Of a DNA stretch of 64,000 bases, positions 17,898 through 27,368 are shown piece after piece. Source of the DNA: Lachnospiraceae bacterium (lineage in GTDB: Bacteria; Bacillota; Clostridia; Lachnospirales; Lachnospiraceae); the NCBI GenBank assembly GCA_022845955.1, contig AP025576.1, positions 6,448,001 to 6,512,000 of the forward strand. The letters are read 5' to 3'. Within the stretch, counting starts at the first letter, position 1. Each line of letters begins with the position of its first letter. The notes under the pieces were generated by a model that made no database searches, was not told the DNA's origin, and worked only from the letters and a program-made list of their open reading frames with translations. The position numbers and the translations under genes are program-made.

Positions 17898-18833
17898 CTA
17901 AATAATGGATTCTCCTCTTACCCTTTTGGATACAAAATTGACAACCACCAGAAGAGAAACGCTCACCACACTTTTCATCATACTGATTGCCGTGGCAAGG
18001 GAAATGCTCCTGCCCGTAATGCCCAGATTATAAACATACAAATCCAGAACCTGGATATGTGTCTTATTAAATGCATTCTGGAATACAAAATACTGATCCA
18101 TACCGTTATTCAGGAAATTGGCTATGGACAGCATCAGCAGTACGAAAAAGGTAGGCATCAGCGCCGGCAGTGTGATATGCCGCATCAGCTTAAACCGCCC
18201 TGCGCCGTCCACTCTGGCCGCCTCATATAACTCCTGATCCACTCCTGAAATCGCCGCAAGGTACATAATGGCACTCCATCCCAGGCTCTTCCATGTATGC
18301 CACAGCAGCATGGACAGCCATGTGTGGGAATCGCTGTCCAGGAATTTGACCGCCTCAGAGGTAATCCCCAGATTCTGCAGAAGCGTATTCACCATGCCCG
18401 TATTGGAAAACAGGCTGAACGCCACCGAATACACCAGGACCCAGCTGATAAAATTGGGCAGTGTAGTCATCGTCTGCACCAGGTTTTTAAACCATTTACA
18501 CTTGATTTCGCTTAGAAAAACGGCGAATCCCAGAGGCAGGACAGAAGTCAGAATACTCAGGAAACTCATTGCAAAGGTATTCTTCATAACCTGCCAGAGC
18601 TGCGCCAGCTGGGTTTCATTGCTGAAAAACATCCGAAACCACTTCAGTCCCACAAACGGGCACTGACTCAGCCTCAGCGGCGCCTTATAATCATAAAATG
18701 CATAAATCCATCCGTGCAGCGGGAAATAGGAAAACAAAAAACACAAAATCAAAAAGGGAAGAATCATTAAAAACATTTTCTTTCCCTGCTTCTCCCGGGC
18801 ATTAACCGGCCTTTTTCCGCCTCTCCCTTTCAT
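17898..18833 (-). CDS. Carbohydrate ABC transporter permease (LplB/YteP type)
   Basis: 311 residues with six membrane segments after a basic N-terminus (MKGRGGKRPVNAREKQGKK). The EAA loop is in ELYEAARVDGAGRFKLMRHITLP. It is the first gene of the four-gene operon permease-permease-lipoprotein-PHP. GGAAGGGGA precedes the start. Transcription begins in the 301-base gap to the right, which holds a 17-bp direct repeat that could bind the YesN regulator. Confidence 0.92.
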   Translation of the reverse strand: MKGRGGKRPVNAREKQGKKMFLMILPFLILCFLFSYFPLHGWIYAFYDYKAPLRLSQCPFVGLKWFRMFFSNETQLAQLWQVMKNTFAMSFLSILTSVLPLGFAVFLSEIKCKWFKNLVQTMTTLPNFISWVLVYSVAFSLFSNTGMVNTLLQNLGITSEAVKFLDSDSHTWLSMLLWHTWKSLGWSAIMYLAAISGVDQELYEAARVDGAGRFKLMRHITLPALMPTFFVLLMLSIANFLNNGMDQYFVFQNAFNKTHIQVLDLYVYNLGITGRSISLATAISMMKSVVSVSLLVVVNFVSKRVRGESII

Positions 18834-18967
18834 CTCAAATCCCCTTCCTTTCCGCGATAGTATCAGCTCCCGCCTTGTTTCTAAAGGGATTCTATCATTC
18901 CTGCCTTCTCTTTAATACACCACAATTTTCATCATTTTCCTTCAAAAATCCCCCTTTTTCAGGTAAT

Positions 18968-19007
18968 GTGGAATTTTCCCGGTAAAAAAAGTGGAATTTG
19001 TCCGGTA
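18968..19007 (-). promoter_or_regulatory. 17-bp direct repeat, candidate operator of the sugar importer operon
   Basis: Two copies of GTGGAATTTNNCCGGTA lie at 18968-18984 and 18991-19007, 15 of 17 bases alike, with starts 23 bases apart. They are about 135-175 bases before the first permease start. A possible -10 (TAGAAT, minus strand) lies between them and the gene with no good -35, as expected for an activator-dependent promoter. AraC-type proteins usually bind direct repeats about two helical turns apart. Apart from this and the adjacent terminator I see nothing else in the gap. Confidence 0.5.
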
Positions 19008-19079
19008 GTGCCTCACCCGCAGGATCCAAGTAGCCTTCCCCCGCTGCCTGTGCGGCACGACCGGGATGGAGACAGTAAC

Positions 19080-19124
19080 CATACAAAAAAAACAGGCCGT
19101 AGCAAACGGCCTGTTTTTTGTATG
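19080..19124. terminator. Terminator downstream of the GPH symporter gene
   Basis: A near-perfect palindrome, CATAC plus A-run, ACAGGCCGT, short loop, and the complement ending in a T-run and GTATG. On the minus strand the stem ends in TTTTTTTGTATG, fitting a strong terminator for the leftward symporter operon and insulating the sugar importer downstream. Confidence 0.88.
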
Positions 19125-19134
19125 CTAACCTATT

Positions 19135-20493
19135 TTATTTTCCATGCTCCAAATCCCAATCCTGGTTTGCTTTCTCCACCTTCAGGCGGGACAGAATAAG
19201 GATAGAAATGATAACCATGATAAACGGGAATCCCAGATACATGAATTTCAGCATATTGATGCAGGATTCCGACTGGACCGGCGCGTTCGCCACATATCCC
19301 CCTGCTTCCAGAAGCATCCCGGCCAGAGCGGTACCCAGGCCGCCGCCGATTTTAATACCCAGGGAAGAACAGGAAAACATGGTTCCGTCGATACGCTTTC
19401 CCTTTGTGCGGTAGGTATAGTCGCTGGTCGCCGCAATCAGGGCATTTAAATCCCCTGTAACAGGGCTGACGCAAAGGCCGGCAATTACGGAAAAAGCAAG
19501 CATCATGGGGATACTCCCAATCAGGCCGCCTATGATAAAGCCGATACGCATGAAAAACGCGATGCAGTAGCCGGTGAGATTTACCTTGTACATGCTTCCG
19601 GCTTTTTTAACCAATGCGGGAGTGAGGGCCAGACCCACAATCATAGGAAACATCTGGGCCGCGGAAAAGGTACCCAATAGGGCCGGATTGCCTAAAACAT
19701 AGGTCATATAATAGATACCGATCCCCGCTATACCCGTCTGGATATAGGTCAGGATATACAGTGCCACGATCATCAGATAATATTTGTTCTGCACCAGAAG
19801 CTTGGCGGACTGCAGAAGGGTCAGCTTTTCTTCGTCCCCCTTCTTTGGGGCGGTTTCATCCTCATCCACCACCTCTTTTACGGAGAAAACAGAAACCGTA
19901 TTCACCACCAGCCCGATCAGGGCATAAATAATCGCCACATTCCGCCAGCCCATAGCGCCGCCGCCCATAGTGGATACCAGCCCGACGGTTATGGATGCAA
20001 CCACCAGGTTGGTCGCCAGGGAAAACATGAAACGGATGGATCCCACCTGCACACGTTCGTTATTATTCCTGGTAATCAGGGAGGTGAGGGAGGCATAGGC
20101 AATATTATTTGCCGTATAGAAAACCGCATTCAGCAATGTATAAGCAATGAAGAAATAGGCGTATTTTGCCGTATCCCCCCAGCTTTCGGGAATGGCGAAA
20201 ATAGCTATCAGCATTACCGCATTCCCGATATAGGACCAGAGCATCCAGGGACGGGCTTTGCCTAATTTGCTCTTTGTCTTGTCAATAAGAGAACCGAAGA
20301 ATACGTCCGTGATACCGTCCGCAAACTTGGAAAACATCATCAGGGTACCGGCGATACCCGCATTCAGCCCAACGGTATCCGTCAGATAAATCATGACAAA
20401 GCTGGTGAGAAGCGCGTAAACCATATTTGCCGCAAGATCTCCGGAACCGTAACCTACCTTATTGTACCATTTTAAATATTTTTTTTCCTGCAT
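19135..20493 (-). CDS. GPH family glycoside:cation symporter (MelB-like)
   Basis: 452 residues with about twelve membrane helices. The N-terminal signature YGSGDLAANMVYALLTSF and the loop DRDTDR-equivalent DKTKSKLGKARPWML identify the glycoside-pentoside-hexuronide symporter family of the major facilitator superfamily. It imports a glycoside with Na+ or H+. The GH3 gene ends 38 bases upstream in the same direction, so the symporter probably imports the substrate that the GH3 enzyme splits. GGGGGATAAGG precedes the ATG. Confidence 0.92.
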   Translation of the reverse strand: MQEKKYLKWYNKVGYGSGDLAANMVYALLTSFVMIYLTDTVGLNAGIAGTLMMFSKFADGITDVFFGSLIDKTKSKLGKARPWMLWSYIGNAVMLIAIFAIPESWGDTAKYAYFFIAYTLLNAVFYTANNIAYASLTSLITRNNNERVQVGSIRFMFSLATNLVVASITVGLVSTMGGGAMGWRNVAIIYALIGLVVNTVSVFSVKEVVDEDETAPKKGDEEKLTLLQSAKLLVQNKYYLMIVALYILTYIQTGIAGIGIYYMTYVLGNPALLGTFSAAQMFPMIVGLALTPALVKKAGSMYKVNLTGYCIAFFMRIGFIIGGLIGSIPMMLAFSVIAGLCVSPVTGDLNALIAATSDYTYRTKGKRIDGTMFSCSSLGIKIGGGLGTALAGMLLEAGGYVANAPVQSESCINMLKFMYLGFPFIMVIISILILSRLKVEKANQDWDLEHGK

Positions 20494-20531
20494 ATCCTTA
20501 TCCCCCAGTCAACATTTGTTTTTGTGCGGCT

Positions 20532-22601
20532 TTATAATTGGATACTGCCCTTTAAAAGATCCTCCTCGGCAGAAGATGTGCCTATGTACATTTCATATTC
20601 CATATGCTCCAGCCGGAAAGAAGCGCTCTTTGTGTCATAGTATTTCAGCTTTTCCACGGGACAGGTGATTTCCACCTGCTTTTCCTCACCGGGCGCGAGC
20701 GTCACCCGCCGGAAGCCTCTCAGCAGCCTGACCGGCCGGTCAATGGAAGAGTGGCCAAAGCCCACATACAGCTGGATTACCTCCGTGCCTTCCCTGTCTC
20801 CCGTATTTTTTACCGTACATACCCCGGTCACCTTATCTTCATCCGCACGGAAAGCCGGGGCCTCCACGGAAAACGTGGTATAGCTGCCTCCGAATCCAAA
20901 GGGCAGAAGCGGTGTTTTGCCTATCTTCTGCAGCTTGGTATAGCCATGGTAATATCCATAGTACTGGTTGGTGGTATCCCAGTTCACATGGGGCAGATCC
21001 TCTTCCTCATACGGGAGTACAAACGGAAGCTTGCCGCTGGGATTGACTTCCCCTGTCAGGATCCGGGCAATCACGCTTCCCCCTTCCTGCCCCGGGTAAA
21101 AGGCCATCAGGACGGAAGCCACACTGTCAATCCAATCCGTCACCATAATCATGTTGCCGCCAATCATAACAACCGCAGAGTTTTTGTTTTCCGGCCCCAC
21201 GGTCTTGATCAATTCCACCTCATCCTCATGGAGGCCCAGTGTTTTACGATCCCCGCCCACAGCTCCGGTATAGTTTTCCGCATTCTCCACAGCAACAAAT
21301 TCCCCTTCGTCGTCATGGTCAAAACCCACCACAAAAACAACCGCATCCGCTTCCTTCGCCACTTCCTTCGCATGCTCCAGATCTTCCCCGCTGTACCAGA
21401 TCACTTCCGCCTCCGGGAGCACTTCATTAAAGCCGTCCATGGGTGTTTTTACATAGGCAGGGAATACCCGGCTCGAACCATGATCCCCTATATTGGCTTT
21501 ATTTGCCAGTTTCCCCAGCAGCGCGATCTTTTTGATCTTATCTTTCCGGAAAGGAAGTGCTTTTCCTTCGTTCTTTAACAGGACAATCCCTTCCTCTGCG
21601 GCACGCTTCGCCAGCTCGACATGCTCTCTGCAGCCCAGGACCTCTTTTCCGTAGGTATGCCCGCTCTTTTGATAGGAATCCTCAAAGGCCAGAATGGTAC
21701 GCACGATCCGCAGGGCGGAATCATTGATGCGCCCTTCGCTCACCAACCCGTCCTTTACCGCCTGCACCAGCTTATCCCCGAAAAACTGGGTACAGCACAT
21801 TTCCATATCCTGTCCGCCGTTTCCGGCTTCCACGGTATCCTTTACGCCCCAGATGAAATCGCTCATGACAAAGCCGTCGAAATCCCATTCCTCCTTCAGC
21901 ACCTTACGCAGCAGATAGTCGGAATGGCCGCAGTGGGTTCCCTTGTACAGGTTATAGGCGCTCATGATACTCGCCGCCCCCGCATCCACACAATCCTTAA
22001 AATGGGACAGATACACCTCTCGCTCGGTACGCCTTTCACAGTCCACGCTCACCTTAAATCGGCTGATTTCCATGGAATTAAATGCAAAATGCTTGACGCA
22101 GGCCATGACATCCTCCGCCTGTACGCCTCTCACCAGGGCCGAACCCATCTGTCCCAGCGCAAAGCTGTCCTCCCCGTAGACCTCCTGGCTGCGTCCCCAG
22201 CCGGGGTTATAGGGCAGATTGATGCACACTCCCGCAAACAGGTTGCCGCCGTGCCCCCGTACCTCACGCCCGATGGCATGCCCGATTTCTTCCTCCAGCT
22301 CCGTGTCAAAGCTGGCGCCGCGGCACATCGTTACCGGAAAGCAGGTGCTTTCCCCGGTCCCGCAGACCACCCCTCTTGGCCCGTCGCAAAAAAGCATCGG
22401 CGCAACGCCTTCCCGTTCATTTCCCCCCGCAGGATAAGGTCTGGCATTATAATGGGATGCCTCACCCATGGCATCCGCCATCATATCCTGGAATGTCAGG
22501 TTCCCGCTCATCAGGTATACCTTTTCCTCCAGCGACATCCTATCCACAATCTCCTGTGCCTTCTTTGTAAATTCAAGTCTGTGTTCCTTTGCCTGGTTCA
22601 T
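20532..22601 (-). CDS. Glycoside hydrolase family 3 (beta-glucosidase type)
   Basis: 689 residues. The N-terminal TIM barrel has GRSQEVYGEDSFALGQMGSA and KHFAFNSMEISR, and the nucleophile aspartate in GFVMSDFIWGVKDT. The alpha/beta sandwich domain follows (KKIALLGKLANKANIGDHGSS), and a C-terminal fibronectin-like domain (VKNTGDREGTEVIQLYVG). No signal peptide, so it is cytosolic and works on imported glycosides. It lies between an AraC regulator and a symporter gene in one operon; its ribosome binding site AAGGGAGAA overlaps the end of the AraC gene. Beta-glucosidase, xylosidase and arabinosidase activities are all possible. Confidence 0.93.
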   Translation of the reverse strand: MNQAKEHRLEFTKKAQEIVDRMSLEEKVYLMSGNLTFQDMMADAMGEASHYNARPYPAGGNEREGVAPMLFCDGPRGVVCGTGESTCFPVTMCRGASFDTELEEEIGHAIGREVRGHGGNLFAGVCINLPYNPGWGRSQEVYGEDSFALGQMGSALVRGVQAEDVMACVKHFAFNSMEISRFKVSVDCERRTEREVYLSHFKDCVDAGAASIMSAYNLYKGTHCGHSDYLLRKVLKEEWDFDGFVMSDFIWGVKDTVEAGNGGQDMEMCCTQFFGDKLVQAVKDGLVSEGRINDSALRIVRTILAFEDSYQKSGHTYGKEVLGCREHVELAKRAAEEGIVLLKNEGKALPFRKDKIKKIALLGKLANKANIGDHGSSRVFPAYVKTPMDGFNEVLPEAEVIWYSGEDLEHAKEVAKEADAVVFVVGFDHDDEGEFVAVENAENYTGAVGGDRKTLGLHEDEVELIKTVGPENKNSAVVMIGGNMIMVTDWIDSVASVLMAFYPGQEGGSVIARILTGEVNPSGKLPFVLPYEEEDLPHVNWDTTNQYYGYYHGYTKLQKIGKTPLLPFGFGGSYTTFSVEAPAFRADEDKVTGVCTVKNTGDREGTEVIQLYVGFGHSSIDRPVRLLRGFRRVTLAPGEEKQVEITCPVEKLKYYDTKSASFRLEHMEYEMYIGTSSAEEDLLKGSIQL

Positions 22602-22613
22602 CTCATTCTCCCT

Positions 22614-23537
22614 TCAATGTTCCGCATAACCATGCATTAACGTTTCCGCTTCCCTTTTATCAAAATTTAAATATCCCTGGACTACCTTTTCCACCGGCCC
22701 AATCCCCCCGCCGTTTCTGTATTCCTTTGGGGTGATTCCGGTTTCTTTTTTAAAAACACGGTAAAATGTCGCTTCGTTAGTGAAACCGCATTCCCCTCCA
22801 ATCATGGTAATGGGTTTCCTGCTCAGCCTCAGAAGCCCTTTTGCCTTTTCCACCCTCGCCGTATCGATCATTTCCTTGGGCGATATCCCCAGGAAGCTTT
22901 TAGCATAGCGGTACAGCGATTTTTCACTGATCCCGAAATGCCTGGAAATGCATTCCGTCAGATTTTTCTGATCGCAGTTGGCGTCAATATAAGCCCCTAT
23001 TTCCGCCACAAGCTGCCCCTCTGCGGGACTGTCCGCATATCCCGGATAACGGCGGATATCATACTGCACGCTTGCCGCCAGTTCCGCCATCAATTCATAA
23101 AATGACGCATTCTGAACCAGATAAGCCTCCGGCTCCTCTCCATAAATGGTAAGACCGGCTTTACAGGCCGCCTTTCTCATTTTTTCAAAGCCGCCCTTCG
23201 GCGGAAACTGTTTCCTCACGCTGTTCAAATAAAAATAAAGCAGCTGTTCCTTTCCCGCAATCCGTTCAAAAATAGTGGTGGGGAACTGAATGAAAAGGCA
23301 GAGATTATCCTGGATTCCCCGATAGCCGTGCACCATTTTGCTGTTTACAAGAAAAATATCCCCCTCTTCCATCAGCATAGGACTGGGGCCACAGAGAACC
23401 TGCAGCTTTCCTTTCAGCAAAACCACCAGCTCATAATCATAATGCCAGTGATAATGGGAACTTTCCATTCCGGTTACAAAAATCTTTGCAGGAGCCATAA
23501 TCTTATGTTCGATCGATTCAAAAACACTGTTATTCAT
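22614..23537 (-). CDS. AraC family transcriptional regulator with cupin domain
   Basis: About 307 residues. The N-terminal cupin has HYHWHYDYELVVLLKGKLQV and MLMEEGDIFLVNSKMVHGY. The C-terminal double helix-turn-helix has NLTECISRHFGISEKSLYRYA and ITMIGGECGFTNEATFYRVF, ending GITPKEYRN. The ATG at 23537 is preferred because AAAAGGAGGGGAT lies directly before it; a longer frame from 23585 would carry that site inside the protein. It heads the operon with the GH3 and symporter genes and is divergent from a GH2 gene, so it likely controls both directions from the shared 280-base gap. Confidence 0.9.
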   Translation of the reverse strand: MNNSVFESIEHKIMAPAKIFVTGMESSHYHWHYDYELVVLLKGKLQVLCGPSPMLMEEGDIFLVNSKMVHGYRGIQDNLCLFIQFPTTIFERIAGKEQLLYFYLNSVRKQFPPKGGFEKMRKAACKAGLTIYGEEPEAYLVQNASFYELMAELAASVQYDIRRYPGYADSPAEGQLVAEIGAYIDANCDQKNLTECISRHFGISEKSLYRYAKSFLGISPKEMIDTARVEKAKGLLRLSRKPITMIGGECGFTNEATFYRVFKKETGITPKEYRNGGGIGPVEKVVQGYLNFDKREAETLMHGYAEH

Positions 23538-23817
23538 ATCCCCTCCTTTTCTTGTCGTAAACATGAAGGATGGTTTGCGGTGCATACCATAAGTTGCTTG
23601 TCATCTTATACAAGAAGTATAGCACTCCCGTTTTTCTTTTGTTGTCATTTAAGATAAATATCACTATCAAAATCGGACTTTTATGTGCATATGCATTGTT
23701 AATTTTATAATTCTATCCTATACTTTATGTATATTGTATAACATTTCAACAAACAACAGGAAACGGTTACTGTGGACACGAGTAAGATGCAGATGCCGTG
23801 GCCGGGAAAGAGGTGCC

Positions 23818-26310
23818 ATGATACGGAAAAAATTGAATGATAACTGGATAGTCACATCCGGGGAAAACGGGCTGATGAGCATGCTGCAGGGCGGAGATCC
23901 CCATGCCGTAACCGTTCATCTGCCCCACGATGCCATGATACATGAAAAAAGGACTCCCGACACGAAAAACGGAAGCCAGACCGGGTTTTACCCGGGAAAT
24001 GTGTATACCTATACCAGGCAGCTGGATGTTCCCGACGCCTGGGAAGGGAACTCCGTGATGCTGGAATTTGAGGGTGTTTACGCCAATGCCCGCGTGTACA
24101 TAAACGGGGATTATGCAGGAGGCCATCCTTACGGCTATACCAATTTCTATGTGGCCTGTGAAGATTTCCTGCGCTATGGGGAAACAAATGAAATCAAGGT
24201 GATTGCCAATAATCAGGAGCAGACCAGCAGATGGTACAGCGGCGGAGGCATATACCGGAATGTCAGCCTTCTTCTCGGCGGGCCGGTCCATCTGAAGGCG
24301 GACGGACTCAAGGTATCGACCCCGGATGCGGACGGGGATTATGCGGTCATTGTCGTTAAGACTGCGCTGGAAAATGCGGGGATGCTTACGAAAAAGGTCA
24401 TGCTCCATACCGAAATTACGGACGGCAGCGGAAATATTGTGGCATCGGATCGGATACCCGTCACCTCTTTTCCCCATACCTGTGAACTATCCAGACAGCG
24501 GATGGCGGTAAAAAATCCGCTTCTCTGGGACTGTGATACCCCCAGCCTTTATACCTGCCGGGTAACGGTCATGGACAACGACACGGCGGCGGACGAGGCT
24601 GTTGTTTCCTTCGGTATCCGCACCCTGCGTCTTTCCGCTGCACAGGGACTCTGTGTCAACGGGAAAAGTGTAAAGCTTCGCGGCACCTGTATTCACCACG
24701 ATAACGGAATCCTCGGCGCCGCCACGCTGGAGCGGGCGGAAGAACGCCGCTGCGAGCAATTGAAGGCGGCGGGCTTCAACTGTATCCGCAGCGCCCATCA
24801 TCCCATGAGCAAGGCTATGCTGGACGCCTGCGACCGGATAGGTATGTACGTCATGGATGAGCTTTCCGACATGTGGACCCGCTCCAAAAATGCCAACGAT
24901 TATTCCCAGCAGTTTCCTTATTTCTGGGAAAAGGATGTGGAACGCATGGTCGACAAGGACTTCAACCACCCCTGTGTCCTGATGTACAGTATGGGGAATG
25001 AAATCCCCGAGGCCGGCACCGCAAAAGGGGCGCAGCTTAACCGCAGGATAAACAACAAATTCAAGGAGCTGGATGATTCCCGTTATACCACCAATGCCAT
25101 AAACGGCCTGCTTGCAGGCGCGCCCCATATGGGTGAAATTATGGCCGATATCCTTGGGAAGGAGCAGATGGCGCAAATGGCCGCTTCTCTCGGGAATAAA
25201 GAGACGGAAGACGACAGGACAGAAGGCGGCGCGGACGCGCTCAACGGCATGATGGCGGTTCTTTCCGGGCCTCTTGCCGACCGGATGGCAACCAGCCCCG
25301 TCCTTTCCGGCCTTTTGGAGGAAACCGCGTCCGGTATGGATATCACCGGCTATAACTATCTGACGGCACTCCATGCGGCGGAAAAGGAATTCCATCCCAA
25401 CCGTGTGGTAATCGGCAGCGAAACCTTCCCCGGAGATATCGTCCGTTTATGGGATGTGGTGAAAAAGAATGACCATGTCATCGGAGATATGACCTGGACC
25501 GGCTATGATTATCTCGGGGAAGCCGGATGCGGTATTTTCTATTATGACGGCACACAAAACTTCACCTCCCACTGGCCGGACAGCATCGCCTACATAGGAG
25601 ATATCGATATCACAGGCTACCGCAGGCCTATCAGCTATCTTCGGGAAATCGTATTCGGCCTTCGCAAAAATCCTTATCTTGCCGTCCTGCGCATGAACCG
25701 GAACGGGCAGAAATCCTCCCTGACGCCCTGGATGTGGAAGGATAACATCGCCAGCTGGACATGGCCGGGATACGAGGGACAAACCGCTTACGTGGACGTC
25801 TATGCCGACGCAGAGGAAGCCGAGCTTTTTTTAAACGGGTCCTCCCTTGGAAAGAAAGCGGTGGGCGATGCCTTTATGGCTGCCTTTGAGATCCCTTATC
25901 AGCCGGGTGAACTGAAGGCAGTCAGCTACAAAGACGGCAGGGAAACCGGAAGCTGTTTCCTGCAGACCGCCGATTCCCGGGTGGAGATGGATATTGCCTG
26001 TGATCGCACACAGTTAAAAGCGGACGGTGCCGACCTGTCCTATCTCACCATCTGCTTCCGGGATGCCTGCGGCCGCATAAACCTGAATATAGAAAAAGAG
26101 GTCACCATTCAGGTACAAGGCTGCGGAACGCTCCAGGGCTTCGGCAGTGCGGATCCCCAGACCCTGAACCGCTATGACAATCCTGTCTGGACCTCCTATG
26201 ACGGCTATCTTCTGGCCGCCGTCAGGGCCGGATATGAAAAAGGTATCATAAAAGTAACCTTAACCTCCGAAGGCTGTGAAACCAGGACTGTTGAAATAAC
26301 CACGGTTTAA
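23818..26310 (+). CDS. Glycoside hydrolase family 2 (beta-galactosidase/beta-glucuronidase superfamily)
   Basis: About 830 residues. The N-terminal jelly-roll sugar-binding domain has HLPHDAMIHEKR and NEIKVIANNQEQTSRWYSGGGIYRNV. An Ig-like domain, a TIM barrel (LRGTCIHHDNGILGA; FNCIRSAHHPMSKAMLDACD) and C-terminal beta domains follow. Acid/base Glu395 is in MYSMGNEIPEAG and the nucleophile Glu535 in VIGSETFPGD. The 140-residue spacing is longer than in LacZ but common in GH2 enzymes of gut Clostridia. No signal peptide, so cytosolic. AAAGAGGTGCC decides the start at 23818. It is divergent from the AraC-GH3-symporter operon and probably shares its substrate. Confidence 0.92.
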   Translation: MIRKKLNDNWIVTSGENGLMSMLQGGDPHAVTVHLPHDAMIHEKRTPDTKNGSQTGFYPGNVYTYTRQLDVPDAWEGNSVMLEFEGVYANARVYINGDYAGGHPYGYTNFYVACEDFLRYGETNEIKVIANNQEQTSRWYSGGGIYRNVSLLLGGPVHLKADGLKVSTPDADGDYAVIVVKTALENAGMLTKKVMLHTEITDGSGNIVASDRIPVTSFPHTCELSRQRMAVKNPLLWDCDTPSLYTCRVTVMDNDTAADEAVVSFGIRTLRLSAAQGLCVNGKSVKLRGTCIHHDNGILGAATLERAEERRCEQLKAAGFNCIRSAHHPMSKAMLDACDRIGMYVMDELSDMWTRSKNANDYSQQFPYFWEKDVERMVDKDFNHPCVLMYSMGNEIPEAGTAKGAQLNRRINNKFKELDDSRYTTNAINGLLAGAPHMGEIMADILGKEQMAQMAASLGNKETEDDRTEGGADALNGMMAVLSGPLADRMATSPVLSGLLEETASGMDITGYNYLTALHAAEKEFHPNRVVIGSETFPGDIVRLWDVVKKNDHVIGDMTWTGYDYLGEAGCGIFYYDGTQNFTSHWPDSIAYIGDIDITGYRRPISYLREIVFGLRKNPYLAVLRMNRNGQKSSLTPWMWKDNIASWTWPGYEGQTAYVDVYADAEEAELFLNGSSLGKKAVGDAFMAAFEIPYQPGELKAVSYKDGRETGSCFLQTADSRVEMDIACDRTQLKADGADLSYLTICFRDACGRINLNIEKEVTIQVQGCGTLQGFGSADPQTLNRYDNPVWTSYDGYLLAAVRAGYEKGIIKVTLTSEGCETRTVEITTV

Positions 26311-26312
26311 AA

Positions 26313-26993
26313 TCACCCCATAATCAAAGAAAACAGTACCGTCAGTATCCCGCAGATGCCAATGGCAAGACCGCTCATAGCCCCTTCGGTTTCCCCCAGC
26401 TCAATAGCCTTGGAGGTACCTACCGCATGGCTGCAGGCTCCGATAGCCAGCCCCGCGGTCATGGAATCCGTAACCCGGAAAACCCGGATCAGCCAGGGGG
26501 CCAGGATACTGCCCATAATCCCTGTTATGATTACCGCAACCACCGTGACCGGCACCATTCCCCCATGGCTTTCGGAAATCCCCACCGCAATGGGGGTTGT
26601 CACCGATTTGGGGATAAGGGAGTTGGTCAGCGCCTCATCCAGGCCAAAAAGCCGGCACAGCAGATAGACACTTCCCATGGAAGTGAGGGCGCCCACCGTA
26701 CAGCCCACCAGAATGGGAAGCCAGTTCTTCTTCAGCAGCTCCACCCTTGTATAAATGGAAACTGCCAGACAGCTTGTAGCCGGTGCAAGGAACATGTTGA
26801 TAATACTCCCGCCTTCCTTATAAGCCTCATAAGGAATCCGGAACAAGAGCAGCACGCCGATAACCAGAACAATGGCAATTATCAGCGGATTGCACACCAC
26901 AAGCCCTGTTTTTTTCTGAATCCGCACACCGATAGAAAAAGCCAGAATGCTCAGAGCTATGCCGAAAAAGGGGGAGGATGTCAGCTCAGCCAT
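26313..26993 (-). CDS. LrgB/CidB family membrane protein
   Basis: 226 residues with about six to seven hydrophobic helices, matching the LrgB/YohK family (LIPKSVTTPIAVGISESHGG; GACSHAVGTSKAIELGETEGAMSGLAIG). It overlaps the end of the LrgA-like gene by 8 bases. LrgAB/CidAB pairs were first described as holin-like regulators of murein hydrolases; plant and bacterial homologues export glycolate, pyruvate or lactate. Which applies here is not visible from sequence. Confidence 0.92.
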   Translation of the reverse strand: MAELTSSPFFGIALSILAFSIGVRIQKKTGLVVCNPLIIAIVLVIGVLLLFRIPYEAYKEGGSIINMFLAPATSCLAVSIYTRVELLKKNWLPILVGCTVGALTSMGSVYLLCRLFGLDEALTNSLIPKSVTTPIAVGISESHGGMVPVTVVAVIITGIMGSILAPWLIRVFRVTDSMTAGLAIGACSHAVGTSKAIELGETEGAMSGLAIGICGILTVLFSLIMG

Positions 26994-27360
26994 TTCCGTT
27001 CCCCCCTTTTCTTAAAGCCATCAGCTTCAGAGTCAGCCGGATGCTCCCGGCTGTGGCCGCAAAAGTGAGAATGGTGGTGAGCAGGCAGATGATCAGAAGC
27101 TTCCACACCGTGCTCTGAAGCACCTCAAAATAATTGATAATGCTCACGCCGGCGGGCACAAAGAAAAAGGCCATATTCGCCAGCAGGAAATCCGATTTTT
27201 CCCGGATATGCTCCACCTTCAGCACCCTGAAGGCCAGCAGCACAAACAACAGCACCATTCCTATCACGCTCGCCGGAAAAGCAAAGGGAAGCAGCGCCTC
27301 CACAATCTGGCTCACCCAGCATATAGAAAAAATTATACCGATCTGATATATGATTTTCAT
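26986..27360 (-). CDS. CidA/LrgA family holin-like membrane protein
   Basis: About 124 residues with four hydrophobic helices. Family signatures are QIGIIFSICWVSQIVEALLPFAFPASVIGMVLLF and the loop VEHIREKSDFLLANMAFFFVPAGV. The ATG at 27360 starts at the first helix; a start at 27393 would overlap the nicotinamidase gene and add a hydrophilic tail. It is followed by the LrgB partner in an overlapping arrangement. It probably assembles with LrgB in the membrane. Confidence 0.9.
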   Translation of the reverse strand: MKIIYQIGIIFSICWVSQIVEALLPFAFPASVIGMVLLFVLLAFRVLKVEHIREKSDFLLANMAFFFVPAGVSIINYFEVLQSTVWKLLIICLLTTILTFAATAGSIRLTLKLMALRKGGNGNG

Positions 27361-27368
27361 CGCTTTTC

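Noticed and set aside
24985..25425. Unusual insertion between the two catalytic glutamates of the GH2 enzyme
   Set aside because: The 140-residue spacing is longer than LacZ, but many GH2 enzymes of gut Clostridia and Bacteroidetes have such a segment.
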